A stretch of DNA of 42,824 bases from Arcobacteraceae bacterium (GTDB taxonomy: Bacteria; Campylobacterota; Campylobacteria; Campylobacterales; Arcobacteraceae). Both the position numbers and the translations under genes were made by a program. The DNA lies in assembly GCA_023229945.1 (NCBI GenBank), contig JALNYH010000017.1, forward strand, positions 1-42,824, written 5' to 3'. How positions within the stretch are numbered: the stretch's first letter is position 1; every line of letters begins with the position of its first letter. Of this stretch, positions 14,774-25,100 are shown piece by piece. Under the pieces are notes generated by a model, which ran no database searches, was not told the origin of the DNA, and saw only the letters and a list, made by a program, of their open reading frames with translations.

Positions 14774-15892
14774 ATGACGCTATTAGAACTATTTATAAAA
14801 TTATTGAAATTCAAATCAGTTACACCTGATGATGCAGGGACTTTTTTGTTTTTGGACTCTTATTTGGAAGGGTTTGAATGTATCAAGCTTGATATGGAAG
14901 GTGTGAAGAATAGGCTTTATTACAAAAAGTTTGGCACTAGTGATACTCATCTTTGTTTTGCAGGGCATATAGATGTGGTTCCAGCTGGAAGTGGTTGGGA
15001 GGGTGACCCGTTTTTGCCTATTATCAAAGATGATATTATCATAGCTCGTGGGACGCAAGATATGAAAAGTGGTGTGGCTGCTTTTTGTCATGCGGTAAAA
15101 AATACACAAGAATTTGATGGAATTATCTCTATATTGCTTACAAGTGATGAAGAGGGTGATGCGAAGTATGGAACTGTGGAGATGCTAAAACATCTAAAAG
15201 AAATCAACTTCTTGCCAGATTTTGCAATAGTTGCTGAGCCTACATGTGAAGAGGTTTTTGGTGATGCTATTAAGGTGGGAAGAAGAGGTTCTATCAATGG
15301 TGTGCTTACTCTAAAAGGGGTACAAGGACATGCTGCTTATCCAAACAAATGTATCAATCCAGTTGAGCTTATAGCTCCGATATTACCACAAATTGCAGGA
15401 ATTGACCTTGATAGTGGGGATGAGTATTTTGCTCCTAGTAAGCTAGTGATTACTGATATAAGAGCAGGTATGGAAGTGACAAATGTTACTCCAGCAGAGC
15501 TTAAGATTATGTTCAATGTGCGAAACTCAACTAAAACAGATATACAAAAAATAGAAGAGTTTATAAACGACAAATTCAAAGGGCTTGATTTTACTTTGAA
15601 ACTCTCTCAAAGTGCAAAACCTTTTGTGACAAACAAAGATTCTTTGATAGTACAAGCTTTGCAAAAATCAATAAAAAATATCACAAAGGTTGATACCAAA
15701 CTAAGTACCGCAGGAGGTACTAGTGATGCAAGATTTTTTGGTGAATTTGGTGTGGATACAGTTGAGTTTGGTGTAATCAATGACACAATTCACTCTATAA
15801 ATGAGAGAACAAATATCTCTCAAGTTGAAGCTTTGGCAAAAGTTTTTGAAGATTTGATATCCAAGATGAAATATGCTACAATGGTAGATTAA
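14774..15892 (+). CDS. dapE: Succinyl-diaminopimelate desuccinylase
   Basis: 372 residues, normal for DapE. This zinc M20 enzyme hydrolyses N-succinyl-LL-diaminopimelate to LL-diaminopimelate and succinate in lysine and peptidoglycan synthesis. Visible motifs: SVTPDDAG near the N-terminus, the metal-binding CFAGHIDVVPAG, the bridging-aspartate segment ARGTQDMKSGVA, the catalytic-glutamate segment TSDEEGDA, and the C-terminal STAGGTSDARFF and FGVINDTIHSINE with a histidine ligand. GGAG precedes the ATG at good spacing. It is a housekeeping gene; the T1SS gene follows after only 20 bases. Confidence 0.95.
   Translation: MTLLELFIKLLKFKSVTPDDAGTFLFLDSYLEGFECIKLDMEGVKNRLYYKKFGTSDTHLCFAGHIDVVPAGSGWEGDPFLPIIKDDIIIARGTQDMKSGVAAFCHAVKNTQEFDGIISILLTSDEEGDAKYGTVEMLKHLKEINFLPDFAIVAEPTCEEVFGDAIKVGRRGSINGVLTLKGVQGHAAYPNKCINPVELIAPILPQIAGIDLDSGDEYFAPSKLVITDIRAGMEVTNVTPAELKIMFNVRNSTKTDIQKIEEFINDKFKGLDFTLKLSQSAKPFVTNKDSLIVQALQKSIKNITKVDTKLSTAGGTSDARFFGEFGVDTVEFGVINDTIHSINERTNISQVEALAKVFEDLISKMKYATMVD
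15854..15882 (+). promoter_or_regulatory. Promoter inside the 3' end of dapE for the T1SS genes
   Basis: TTGATA (15854-15859) and TACAAT (15877-15882) are separated by exactly 17 bases, giving a near-consensus sigma-70 promoter. Transcription would start near 15889, leaving a leader of about 24 bases before the TTG start of the T1SS ATPase gene. The expression of the secretion genes can thus be separate from dapE. Confidence 0.5.
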
Positions 15893-15912
15893 GAATTATT
15901 ATAAGGTAAAAT

Positions 15913-18009
15913 TTGCAAAATAAAGAGCATAGTCCACTTTTATTGACATATAAATATCTTCTCGACTTTTATTATGGTGATGTGAGTATTGATACAATAC
16001 TTAGTTTTGATGCCATAAAAGAAGATGGATTTGATGTAGAATCAATTTCTATAGTATCAGAACAAATTGGTTTGGTATCTTTGGAAAAAGAGATAAAAGC
16101 ATCTGAAATACCGACACACTTTTTACCATGTATTATCATTGATAGTGATGGAAATCCTGTAATTTACCAAAAAAACATAGCAAATAAAAAAATAGAACTT
16201 TTTGATGTAGTAGAAGAAAAAAGATTTGAAATAGATTTAAAAGAGCTAAATCGATATAAAAGAGCAATATTAGTTTTTAGAGAAGAGTCAAAAAAAGAGT
16301 TGCTTGATCAAGTTGTCAATAACAATTGGTTTTGGAATCCAGTTAAATCGTTTTGGAAATCATATGTTGAAGTGGGTGTTTTGACATTTTTTATCAATCT
16401 ATTTGCCCTTTTTGTGCCACTTTTTATAATGATAGTATATGATAGAGTTGTACCAAATCAAGCATATGAGACATTATTTGTTCTTAGTTTTGGTCTTATT
16501 ATAATACTTATTTTTGAGCTTGTTTTCAAAAGTGTAAGAAGTCATATTATAGATAAAACAGGTAAAAAACTATCACTATATCTTGAAGAAGATTTGATGA
16601 AAAGAGTACTTAGTATTCAAGCTCAATATGATACTATGATGACTGGTGCAAAAGCAAATTTATTCCGTGAACTTGCTACTGTAAGGGATTTCTTTGCTAC
16701 TAAATCTCTGGTTCAGATTATAGATTTTCCATTTTTTATATTTGCACTTATTGCTATTTATTTTATTTCTCCTGCAGTTGCACTTGTACCATTTTTTATT
16801 GCAATCGTTGTGATTTTGATAAATCTTGCTTTACAAATACCTATATCAAACTTGAGTAAAAAACACCTTGATAATATGCAGTCAAAACACAATTATCTAG
16901 TAGAGTCAATTCAAGGAAGTGATACGGTAAAACTATCCAATGCGACTTCATCTAAGTTGTATAATTGGAGAAATACTATTAACTATGCTGAAAATATCCA
17001 AGTCAAAATACAAGCTGTAAATGCACTAGCTATGAATACATCCCAAACACTAATCCAGCTTACTACAATATTAGTCGTAGTTGTTGGAGTATTTCAAATC
17101 GCTGATAAAGAGCTAAGTGTGGGTGGACTTATAGCAGTTACTATACTAGCTAGTCGTGCAATGGTTCCAGTTATCAATTTATCTACTATGGTTATTAAAT
17201 TTAAAGAAATAAAAGACTCTTTGATGAATTTGAGAGATTTTTGGCATCTTCCATTGGAAAATGAAAAAAATATCGAAGTAGGGCTTGGCAAACTTAGTGG
17301 AAATATTGAGTTCAAAAATGTGACATATTATTTTAAAAACTCCAAATACCCTTCGGTTGATAATATCTCTTTTAGGATAAAAGCTGGAGAAAAAATAGGT
17401 GTTATTGGTCAAACTGGAGCTGGTAAATCAACTATTTTGAAACTAATTACTGGATTACTGCATCCTACAAAAGGGAGTATTTTTATAGATAATCATGATG
17501 TATCTACTCTTCATCCTGTAGAAATAAGACAAAATATTGGGGTTATGACGCAAGAGCCGTTTTTGTTTAATGGAACTTTGAAAGAAAATATAGAATTATC
17601 AAAACCTATTAGCAAAGATAAAATGATGGAGATTATTACCCTTACAGGGCTTGAAGAGCTTGTCAAAAAAAGCGGACAAGGTGATGGGCTAAATGTAGGA
17701 GAGAGAGGGTGTAATCTAAGTGTGGGGCAAAGACATCTTGTAGGACTTGCTCGAGCTATTGTCAATGACCCATCTATTATGATACTTGATGAACCAACCA
17801 CGGGGCTAGATGTGGGGCTTGAAAAAAGATTGATGGATAGCTTGAAAGAAATTGTTGCTTCCAAAACATTGATTTTGATAACTCATAGATTTGCAGCATT
17901 GGAGCTTGTAGATAGAATAATAGTTGTAAACAATGGTAAAATAGTAGCTGATGGTCCAAGGGATGCAGTTTTGAACGCTCTTAAAAATCCTTCGCAAGGA
18001 AAAATATGA
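15913..18009 (+). CDS. Type I secretion ABC transporter, LapB-like
   Basis: 698 residues. An N-terminal C39-like domain (residues 1-125) lacks the catalytic cysteine of true peptidases and would only bind the substrate. A six-helix membrane domain starts near residue 150. The ATPase domain has Walker A GQTGAGKST (499-507), signature LSVGQ (602-606, with V in place of the usual G) and Walker B IMILDE (622-627). This is the HlyB/LapB type that exports large RTX adhesins through the inner membrane. The start is TTG, supported by AAGG seven bases upstream; no better ATG is nearby. It overlaps the adaptor gene by 4 bases. Confidence 0.92.
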   Translation: MQNKEHSPLLLTYKYLLDFYYGDVSIDTILSFDAIKEDGFDVESISIVSEQIGLVSLEKEIKASEIPTHFLPCIIIDSDGNPVIYQKNIANKKIELFDVVEEKRFEIDLKELNRYKRAILVFREESKKELLDQVVNNNWFWNPVKSFWKSYVEVGVLTFFINLFALFVPLFIMIVYDRVVPNQAYETLFVLSFGLIIILIFELVFKSVRSHIIDKTGKKLSLYLEEDLMKRVLSIQAQYDTMMTGAKANLFRELATVRDFFATKSLVQIIDFPFFIFALIAIYFISPAVALVPFFIAIVVILINLALQIPISNLSKKHLDNMQSKHNYLVESIQGSDTVKLSNATSSKLYNWRNTINYAENIQVKIQAVNALAMNTSQTLIQLTTILVVVVGVFQIADKELSVGGLIAVTILASRAMVPVINLSTMVIKFKEIKDSLMNLRDFWHLPLENEKNIEVGLGKLSGNIEFKNVTYYFKNSKYPSVDNISFRIKAGEKIGVIGQTGAGKSTILKLITGLLHPTKGSIFIDNHDVSTLHPVEIRQNIGVMTQEPFLFNGTLKENIELSKPISKDKMMEIITLTGLEELVKKSGQGDGLNVGERGCNLSVGQRHLVGLARAIVNDPSIMILDEPTTGLDVGLEKRLMDSLKEIVASKTLILITHRFAALELVDRIIVVNNGKIVADGPRDAVLNALKNPSQGKI

Positions 18010-19274
18010 AATTACACTATCAAGATGAAGATTGGAACTATAAAATTGTAATTTATCCAATGATTGCTTTTGTTGTAATATTTTTTATTTGGGCAGCAAT
18101 CACTGAAATAGATGAAGTTGTAAAAGGTGAGGGAAAAGTAATCCCATCAGGTCAAACTAAAGTACTACAACACTTTGAAGGTGGAATAATCTCTGATATA
18201 TTGGTGCGTGAGGGTGATACTGTAAAGCAAGGAGATGTTTTATATACCTTACGAAATGAGTATTTTATGGCAGATTTGAGGTCTCAAGAGTTGGAAATGA
18301 TGGCTCTTAGAGCAAGGGCTATGAGACTTGAAGCTTTGATAGGCTCAAAAACTTTGACTTACCCTGAGGAATTTGAGAGTTTAATTGGCAATATACTTCA
18401 AAATGAGTTGCAAATTTTTTATGAAGAAAATGCAAATCACAAAAGACAGCTAGGAATTGCGGGTGATCAGTTACAGCAAAAAAGACTAAAATTAGAAGAG
18501 TTAGTAACTCGCTCTCACAACCTTGAAATTGAACTTCGTCTTGCAAATGAAAATATGGAGATACAAGAAGCACTTTTGCAAAAAAATGTTGTTTCAAGAA
18601 AGAATTATTTAGCAGAATTATCCAAAAAGCAAAAATTATTTACTGAAATTCAAGATGTAAGAAGTAGTATTCCAATTGTAGAACAAGAGATACAAGAATC
18701 ACAAAAAAAAGTTGATAGTGTAAACTCCGAAATGTTGTCAAAAAATCTCAAACAATTATCTGAAGTGAGACTTAGTATCAAACAAATTGAAGAAAAATTA
18801 AAAGCTAGTCAAGATAGAGACCAAAGAAAAGCGGTAGTGAGTCCAGTAAATGGAATTGTAAATAAGTTGTATTTTAATACACTAGAAGGGATTATCAAGC
18901 CAGGTGATAATATAGCTGAAATTACACCTATGGAAGATAAGCTAGTCATCGAAGCCAAGATAAAATCAGCCGATAGGGCTCAGATTTGGAGTGGACAAAA
19001 AGTTTCAATTGAAGTAACAGCTTATGATTTTTCTAGATATGGATTACTAGAAGGTAAAATAGTCTCAATTGCACCAGATAGTACTGAAGATAAAATGGGT
19101 AATATTTTTTATATTATTAAAGTTGAAGCGGATTCATTGGGCTTTGATGATAGTACTCCAATACTTCCAGGTATGGTTGCAAATGTAAATATTTTGACAG
19201 GTAAAAAAACTATTTTGAGATATTTAATCAAGCCACTCAAAGATATTGCACAAAATTCTTTGAGAGAAAATTAA
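18006..19274 (+). CDS. HlyD/LapC-type membrane fusion protein
   Basis: 422 residues. One N-terminal transmembrane helix (IYPMIAFVVIFFIWAAI) is followed by a lipoyl half-motif (GEGKVIPSGQTKVLQHFEGG), a long coiled-coil hairpin (residues about 95-275), the second lipoyl half (KAVVSPVNGIVNKLYF) and a C-terminal beta-barrel (GMVANVNILTGKKTIL). It bridges the ABC transporter and the TolC-type outer membrane channel across the periplasm. The first codon overlaps the ABC gene's stop (ATGA), so the two are translated together. Confidence 0.93.
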   Translation: MKLHYQDEDWNYKIVIYPMIAFVVIFFIWAAITEIDEVVKGEGKVIPSGQTKVLQHFEGGIISDILVREGDTVKQGDVLYTLRNEYFMADLRSQELEMMALRARAMRLEALIGSKTLTYPEEFESLIGNILQNELQIFYEENANHKRQLGIAGDQLQQKRLKLEELVTRSHNLEIELRLANENMEIQEALLQKNVVSRKNYLAELSKKQKLFTEIQDVRSSIPIVEQEIQESQKKVDSVNSEMLSKNLKQLSEVRLSIKQIEEKLKASQDRDQRKAVVSPVNGIVNKLYFNTLEGIIKPGDNIAEITPMEDKLVIEAKIKSADRAQIWSGQKVSIEVTAYDFSRYGLLEGKIVSIAPDSTEDKMGNIFYIIKVEADSLGFDDSTPILPGMVANVNILTGKKTILRYLIKPLKDIAQNSLREN

Positions 19275-19298
19275 ACATTTTTGTAAAAAAATTATTTT

Positions 19299-19328
19299 TT
19301 GCAGATAAATAATATTAAATTTTATAAA
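19299..19328 (+). promoter_or_regulatory. Possible promoter of the nine-gene adhesin-control operon
   Basis: TTGCAG (19299-19304) and TATAAA (19323-19328) are 18 bases apart in the 120-base gap after the adaptor gene. The region is very AT-rich, so this is only a candidate. Confidence 0.3.
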
Positions 19329-19339
19329 ACATATTACTA

Positions 19340-19385
19340 TTTAAGTTTTAATAGGATAAAATAATGGTTAATTTTTAAACTTAAA
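19340..19385 (+). promoter_or_regulatory. Inverted repeat next to the ribosome site of the Cache gene
   Basis: TTTAAGTTT (19340-19348) and AAACTTAAA (19377-19385) are perfectly complementary. The right arm overlaps the AAAGG ribosome site at 19383-19387, so the stem could hide it in the transcript. The pairing is A-U rich and the loop is 28 bases, so stability is modest. Confidence 0.35.
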
Positions 19386-19394
19386 GGTTTTTAT

Positions 19395-20348
19395 ATGTTT
19401 ACTCTAATAAAGAGATTGCAAGAGCTTTTGTCAAAACTAAAAAGAAATAAAGGTCTTTGGTTTACATCTTTGAGTGTAATTTCAATTTCTGCCATATTTT
19501 TTTGTATGTATATCATTACTACAATGACAGATAAAGTATCACAAGAAGTATATCAAAGTATGTCAAACACTTATGAATTAAATTTAAGTGCAAAATTTGA
19601 ACAAAAACAAAAACAATTTCAAAAATTAGTTATTCCAATATTACAAAATCAACCACTTTTAAACTCTGTAGAAACTAATAATAAAGAGATAATGAATCAG
19701 TTCCAAAATAGGCTTAATGATGAATTTGTCAAAGCTGGTTTTCTTGATTTAAATATCAGTTTTATTAGCACTTTAAGTAGAGACCAAATTTTCAGAAATA
19801 CGATTAACTCTATAATCACTAGTAAAATGCCAATTTTTGGTTCTGAAGTACTAGCAGATGGTATATTTTTGGTTTATCTTTATCCTTTGATAAAAGATGG
19901 GAATGTATTTGGTGTAATCGAAATAAAAGAATCAATTCATAATCTTAGAGCTATGTTTACAAGAGAAAATAGTGAATATACATTTATCTTAGATAAAAAA
20001 ATGTTGACTTTTATTTCTTTGGAATCAAAAACTGGTAAATATAAAGATGTAAATCAAACTTATACTATAGAAAATACAAGATATGATACAAGATTTGCTG
20101 GATTATTGTCAGAAATAAAAGATGATACATTTAAAATATTTTTGGAAAATAAATATTTGGTTGCTGATGGGTATTATAGAAGTGTAAAAAAAGTAACAGA
20201 TATCAATGGTGTAGATATAGGATTAATTATTGTTGGAGAGAGTACAGAACTTTCTGGTGGCTTTGTGAATATTGCAGATAATATGACAAAACAAGTTACA
20301 ACAGTTGCTTTAGGTCTTATTATCGCAATTATATTGTTTCTCTTTTAA
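19395..20348 (+). CDS. Membrane sensor with Cache-like periplasmic domain, no output domain
   Basis: 317 residues. Transmembrane helices lie near residues 22-43 and 295-317, with about 250 periplasmic residues between. The periplasmic part has the length and pattern of a double Cache sensor: a long N-terminal helix (YQSMSNTYELNLSAKFEQKQ), then strands such as DGIFLVYLYPLIKDGNVFGVIEI, which is typical of Cache domains. The protein stops right at the end of the second helix (IIAIILFLF), so no HAMP, kinase, methyl-accepting or GGDEF output is present. AAAGG precedes the ATG. The MotA-like gene starts 9 bases later, suggesting the sensor acts on the channel directly. The Cache call is by pattern only. 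Confidence 0.7.
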   Translation: MFTLIKRLQELLSKLKRNKGLWFTSLSVISISAIFFCMYIITTMTDKVSQEVYQSMSNTYELNLSAKFEQKQKQFQKLVIPILQNQPLLNSVETNNKEIMNQFQNRLNDEFVKAGFLDLNISFISTLSRDQIFRNTINSIITSKMPIFGSEVLADGIFLVYLYPLIKDGNVFGVIEIKESIHNLRAMFTRENSEYTFILDKKMLTFISLESKTGKYKDVNQTYTIENTRYDTRFAGLLSEIKDDTFKIFLENKYLVADGYYRSVKKVTDINGVDIGLIIVGESTELSGGFVNIADNMTKQVTTVALGLIIAIILFLF

Positions 20349-20357
20349 AGGTAGATT

Positions 20358-21524
20358 ATGCGAAGACTCAAAATATTAAAAATCTACTTTGTTTTATGGC
20401 TGTTTATTTTTTTCCTAGTGTTTGCAAACTTTAAAATGTTTATATCATTTTTTATGTCAACATTAGCCTTTAATATCGCAGTTTTAACAGTGCTTGCTAT
20501 TGGTATGATTATAGTTTATCATGCAGCCTTTAGGCTTACAATGCTAGCAGGTACATTTGGTATTTTGGCATATAAAAAAGGTGATCAGCTTACTTATTAT
20601 CTAAAAGGTATAGATAGAATTATGCCAGCGTCTATTGCACATATGTTTTACAAGCGTGCGCAAGGAGGGACACTTTATTTCACTCAATCTGAAGCCAAAG
20701 ATGTTACCGCATGGCTAGAAGATAAATTTGCAAACCAAAAATCATATATTGGCTTCTTTACTGCAACTGCACTAATGATAGGTCTTTTTGGTACATTTAC
20801 AGGGTTACTTAAAGCTATTGATGAAATGGGTGGTATTATTTTATCTCTTGCTGGGGATATAAATCTAGCAGAAGTTATGGCTGGCTTTGCTGGACCTCTT
20901 AGTGGTATGGCTATTGGTTTTGGTTCTTCATTATTTGGGGTTGCTACTGCTATTATTTTGAGTATAAAAGCATATATTTTAGCAAGAAATCAAGAAACTT
21001 TTATAGAAGATATAGAAGATTGGATGAAAGGTAAAATTATCGATACTCAATCAAGTGAAGTTATACAACAATTTCATGAAACAGTGGGTGGAGGTCATTT
21101 TATGAAAGCCTCTTCAGGTACTGGTGGGGGATCTACAGATATATTTTCAAGTAGTAGATTTGTTGATGTTTTATCAGAATCTTTTGGTGGTCTTAAAGAA
21201 GAGCTTAAAAAAAGTGCAGAAGGTAATGAAATAGTATATAAAATGTTATCAGAAAATCTAAATGCAACTACAAAAGCAAGTGGTAATGAAGTTGCTATAT
21301 TGGAAAGTCTAGTAAGTGCTGTAAAAGAGCTCAATCTTAATCAATATTCTAACTCAAATATGCTTGATGAGTCTATTCAAGGACTTGCAAATATTGCAAC
21401 AAGTGAACACAAAACAATTAAACAATTACTAGAACTTCAAAAAGAAAATCAAGACTTAATGCAACAGTTCGTATCAAATTTTGATACAAGATTAAAAAAT
21501 ATAGAAAATGGTTTGAAAAAATAG
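20358..21524 (+). CDS. MotA/TolQ/ExbB-like proton channel subunit
   Basis: 388 residues. Hydrophobic helices lie near residues 9-27, 35-60, 130-150 and 172-205. The core GLFGTFTGLLKAIDEMGG followed by AGFAGPLSGMAIGFGSSLFGVATAI is the signature of the MotA/TolQ/ExbB family, in which two long helices line a proton path. The C-terminal 150 residues form an extended cytoplasmic tail, longer than in TolQ or ExbB and more like SiiB. The gene is followed one base later by a MotB-like partner. Within a T1SS adhesin operon it most likely forms a SiiAB-like energy-transducing channel. Confidence 0.85.
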   Translation: MRRLKILKIYFVLWLFIFFLVFANFKMFISFFMSTLAFNIAVLTVLAIGMIIVYHAAFRLTMLAGTFGILAYKKGDQLTYYLKGIDRIMPASIAHMFYKRAQGGTLYFTQSEAKDVTAWLEDKFANQKSYIGFFTATALMIGLFGTFTGLLKAIDEMGGIILSLAGDINLAEVMAGFAGPLSGMAIGFGSSLFGVATAIILSIKAYILARNQETFIEDIEDWMKGKIIDTQSSEVIQQFHETVGGGHFMKASSGTGGGSTDIFSSSRFVDVLSESFGGLKEELKKSAEGNEIVYKMLSENLNATTKASGNEVAILESLVSAVKELNLNQYSNSNMLDESIQGLANIATSEHKTIKQLLELQKENQDLMQQFVSNFDTRLKNIENGLKK

Positions 21525-21525
21525 T

Positions 21526-22197
21526 ATGTCAAAAAAAAGATGTGATGAAGAGTTTAATCCGTGGCCACCATTCGTGGATATATTTTCATCAGTTATATTG
21601 GTTATGCTATTATTTTTATTGATTACGATTGTAAATATTGCTTATTATGCTCAGTTTAAATTTAAAGTTTCATATACTGGAACTGTTGCAACTGATGAGA
21701 TAATTTTAAAGCCACAAGAAAATAAAGAAGAAATTATAGTAAAACAAAAACAACAAGATGTTATTGAAGATTTAGAAACAGAAGAAGATATAGGTGATAT
21801 TGAAAGTGCAGGAAAAGATTTAAGTAGAATTTATGAAGATGAAGTTACAAAACAAGAGACATTTGTTAGTGAGGATTATATGATACTAAATTTTGGAAGT
21901 AGTGATATAAAAATTGATAATCCAACTATCTTGAAGATTAAAGAGTTTATAAATGATATTAAACAAAAAAATCCAAGACATGTAGTGAAGATTAGTGCAG
22001 TTGACCCAAAAAATCAAATAAGTGCAACGGTCATGAAACAAATTTCTTTGGCTAGAACTATCAATACGAGAAATCTGATAAGACAACTTGGATATGATAT
22101 CAAAGATGTTCAAATAGATTTATTGAAACTTAATTTAACAGGTATAGATAACACTAACGACAATGGTTATATAATAGTTAGGATTGAAAAGAAATGA
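21526..22197 (+). CDS. MotB/OmpA-like partner of the proton channel
   Basis: 223 residues. A short cytoplasmic N-terminus (MSKKRCDEEFNPWPPFVD) leads into one transmembrane helix (IFSSVILVMLLFLLITIVNIAYY). An aspartate (about residue 18) sits at the start of that helix, where MotB and SiiA carry the proton-carrying Asp. An acidic linker (residues 65-115) precedes a divergent OmpA-like periplasmic domain (MILNFGSSDIKI..., KQISLARTINTRNLIRQLGY), whose usual peptidoglycan-binding residues are only partly kept. Length is similar to SiiA. It overlaps the TolC gene start by 4 bases. Confidence 0.8.
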   Translation: MSKKRCDEEFNPWPPFVDIFSSVILVMLLFLLITIVNIAYYAQFKFKVSYTGTVATDEIILKPQENKEEIIVKQKQQDVIEDLETEEDIGDIESAGKDLSRIYEDEVTKQETFVSEDYMILNFGSSDIKIDNPTILKIKEFINDIKQKNPRHVVKISAVDPKNQISATVMKQISLARTINTRNLIRQLGYDIKDVQIDLLKLNLTGIDNTNDNGYIIVRIEKK

Positions 22198-25100
22198 TGA
22201 AATTTAGAAAAAAAATTAAAATTTCAGTAATTACAGCTTTTTTAATCTGTAATATTTCTATTGCTAATAGTGAAGAGCAATTATCAAATGTAGAGCCTAC
22301 ACAATCACCTGAAATAATCCAAGAATTGGATATTTATAAACCAATTGAAGATACAAAAGGGTTAAATATTATAAGTGGTGAAAAGACAGGGCAAATTGGT
22401 ATTGCTACATCACCAATAATTACGATTAAGCCAAAAAAAGTATTTTCACAAGAGATTGATGGGGATATTGAAAAATATGTTAAAGTGTCACTATTTGATG
22501 TAGTTTTGGAATCTGTTGCCAACAGTCATAATATAAAAGCTGCTAGGGAAAAAGTAAGACAAGCACAACTCAATCTTGATGATGCATATTCTGGATATAA
22601 GCCAACATTGGACGCAGAATATAGATATGGAAAAACACATAAAACTCCAGGCGATGATGGAGAAGATGAATCAGATAAACGATTTACTGATGAAACTCTG
22701 AAATTTCAGATAAAGCAAAATCTTTATTCTGGTGGAGCAACTATAAATAAAATCAAGGGATTGGAAAAATCTCTTGAAGTTGCAAATAATAGATATGAAC
22801 TAGCACTTAATCAAGAGATACAAAATGCAATAAAAGCATATCTTGGAGTAGTATTTAGCTCAAATGCACTAAGTGTCACAAAAGCTAATATGGAAATGCT
22901 AAATAAAATATTAGAAATTGTAACTATCAAATATGACCTTGGAGCGGCAAGTATAGGTGATATCAGCTCAATAAAAGCTAGTGTTGCAAATGCTGAGACA
23001 AAATTTAGTAAAACAAAATCAAAATTTGTTGAATCATTGAAATATTATGAATATATAGTTGGAGAAAATTTCAAATATACACTTCCATATGAATATGAAT
23101 TTGAAACTCCTATTGAGCCACTTGAAAACTTAATAGAATTAGCTCATACACAAAATTTAAATATAGTAAGTTATCTCCTTAATATAGAAGCTGAAAAGTT
23201 TAAATTAAAAAGTGCAGAATCTAGCTTTAGACCAGCGATTGATTTAGAATTGACTACAACAAGAACTTACAATAAAGATATAGAGCCAGAAGACCTTTAT
23301 ACTCAAGATTCTAATGAAGCATTTATAACATTTAAATACAACCTTTATAATGGTGGTAGAGATGCTAATAAAATGAAATCTGTTTATAGCACAATTAGAG
23401 AGTTTAGATATAAAGTTGAAGAAGAAAAACGAAAGGTTAAATGGATTGTTTCAAATTTATTTCAATCTTTAAAGGCTCTGGAAAGCTCAATTTCAAGTAC
23501 GAAAGAAGAAGTTAATTCATCTAAAGTAACAGTTGATTCATATTGGGAAGCTTTTAAAAATGGAGAGCAAGATTTACAAACACTTTTGACATCACAAAGA
23601 CAGCTAAATACTGCAGAAGTTTCTTTGATAGAGTTTTATGAAAATAGATTAAATGATTTTTTCAAGCTTTTATTAGAAACTGGAAGATTAATAGAATATT
23701 TTGATTTAAGTCCATATGAAGATAAATTTATTGATTTTAGCAAGAGCGGATATAACAATAACTATTTTGAAAAAATGGAGATGAAAACTAATCAAATTGC
23801 AAAAGCTGAAGTGAGTGCTTCTTTATCTGAAAAAGAAGTAGTTAAAGAGATTGAAATTGTTGATTCAATTGATGATATATTAGTCTTTAAAGATAAATTC
23901 TTAGATGCCGAGGATGATGATTTTACTATATTTGTAAGTGATTTTGAGACCATATATGATGCATTTGGATATATGAAACAAAATAGTTTATCAAAACAAG
24001 CATTTATTGTGGATGTTTTAAAAGATTATAAATTAAGAAGCATTATGGCATATGGTATTTATGCTACTAGTGAAGAAGCAAATAGTGCTCTTTCTCAAAT
24101 CAATCAAACCCAATCAAAAACATATGAAATAGTAACTATTGATAAAATTAAAGATTTATATAGAAAGTTTATAAATGGTTTTGATGAGCTAAAACCAAAA
24201 GCAATTGTTCAAACAAAAACAATAAAAATGGCACCAAAACCTCCTAAAGCTTATGTAACAGATAGTAAGTTTAAACAAGAATTTGTTAATACTAATGGAG
24301 ATTATTATACTATTAATTTAGTAACTTTTGCAAATCTTGATGATGCAATAGATCTTATTGATAGTGAAGATATTTATGATAGTTCATTGACTTTTAGATA
24401 TGGTCCAAATGGTGAATGGATAAAAATTGTATACGGAGTTTTCTCTAGATATGAAGATGCTCATATTGCTCTTTCATTATTATCATCAAGCGTTAAAGAT
24501 AGATATTACCCTGTGGTAGAACATATAAAACATCAACAAGAATTATATAGCAAATATAAAGATTTACCTCTTGGAACTCCAAGCAAATCAAAAGGGGCAG
24601 TTGAGTATATGACAGTTTCTGAAGATACAGTTGTAGAAACTAAAGAAATAGAATTTGATGAGACCACACAAAAATCTATTTTGGTAGATATGCCAAAAGA
24701 TTCAAAAGCAAATCAAGAACTTATGAATATAGATTTGACACAAAAATCACAAGTTGCTGTTTCTAAAGAGGTAATTGAACCTAAAAAAGAAATAGAAGAT
24801 ATAAGTGTCAAACCAATAGAGCCTTTGGTAGAAGCACAAGAAATCAAACAAGAAACTGTAGCCTTGGATGAAGTAAAGACTGAAGAAGCTAAAATTGAAG
24901 AAGTGATGCCTGTTGAAGATAAAGTGGAAATCATTAATGATGAGATAACTCAAGAAAAAGAAATTGTAGAAGAAGAAATAAAAGCTATAGAAGTCTTAGA
25001 TGCGCCAGTAAAAGTAGAAGATAGTATTGAAGTTAAAGAAGCAATAGTTGAAGAAGTGAAAACTGAAGAAGCAATAACTGAAGAAATTAAAGACAAGCCA

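Noticed and set aside
20358..22197. MotA/MotB-like pair as Zorya defence genes ZorA/ZorB
   Set aside because: No ZorC, ZorD or ZorE neighbours, the ZorA-like long tail is short, and the genes are embedded in a T1SS adhesin operon.
20358..22197. MotA/MotB-like pair as flagellar stator
   Set aside because: No flagellar genes nearby and the OmpA-like domain is divergent; neighbours are all adhesin secretion genes.
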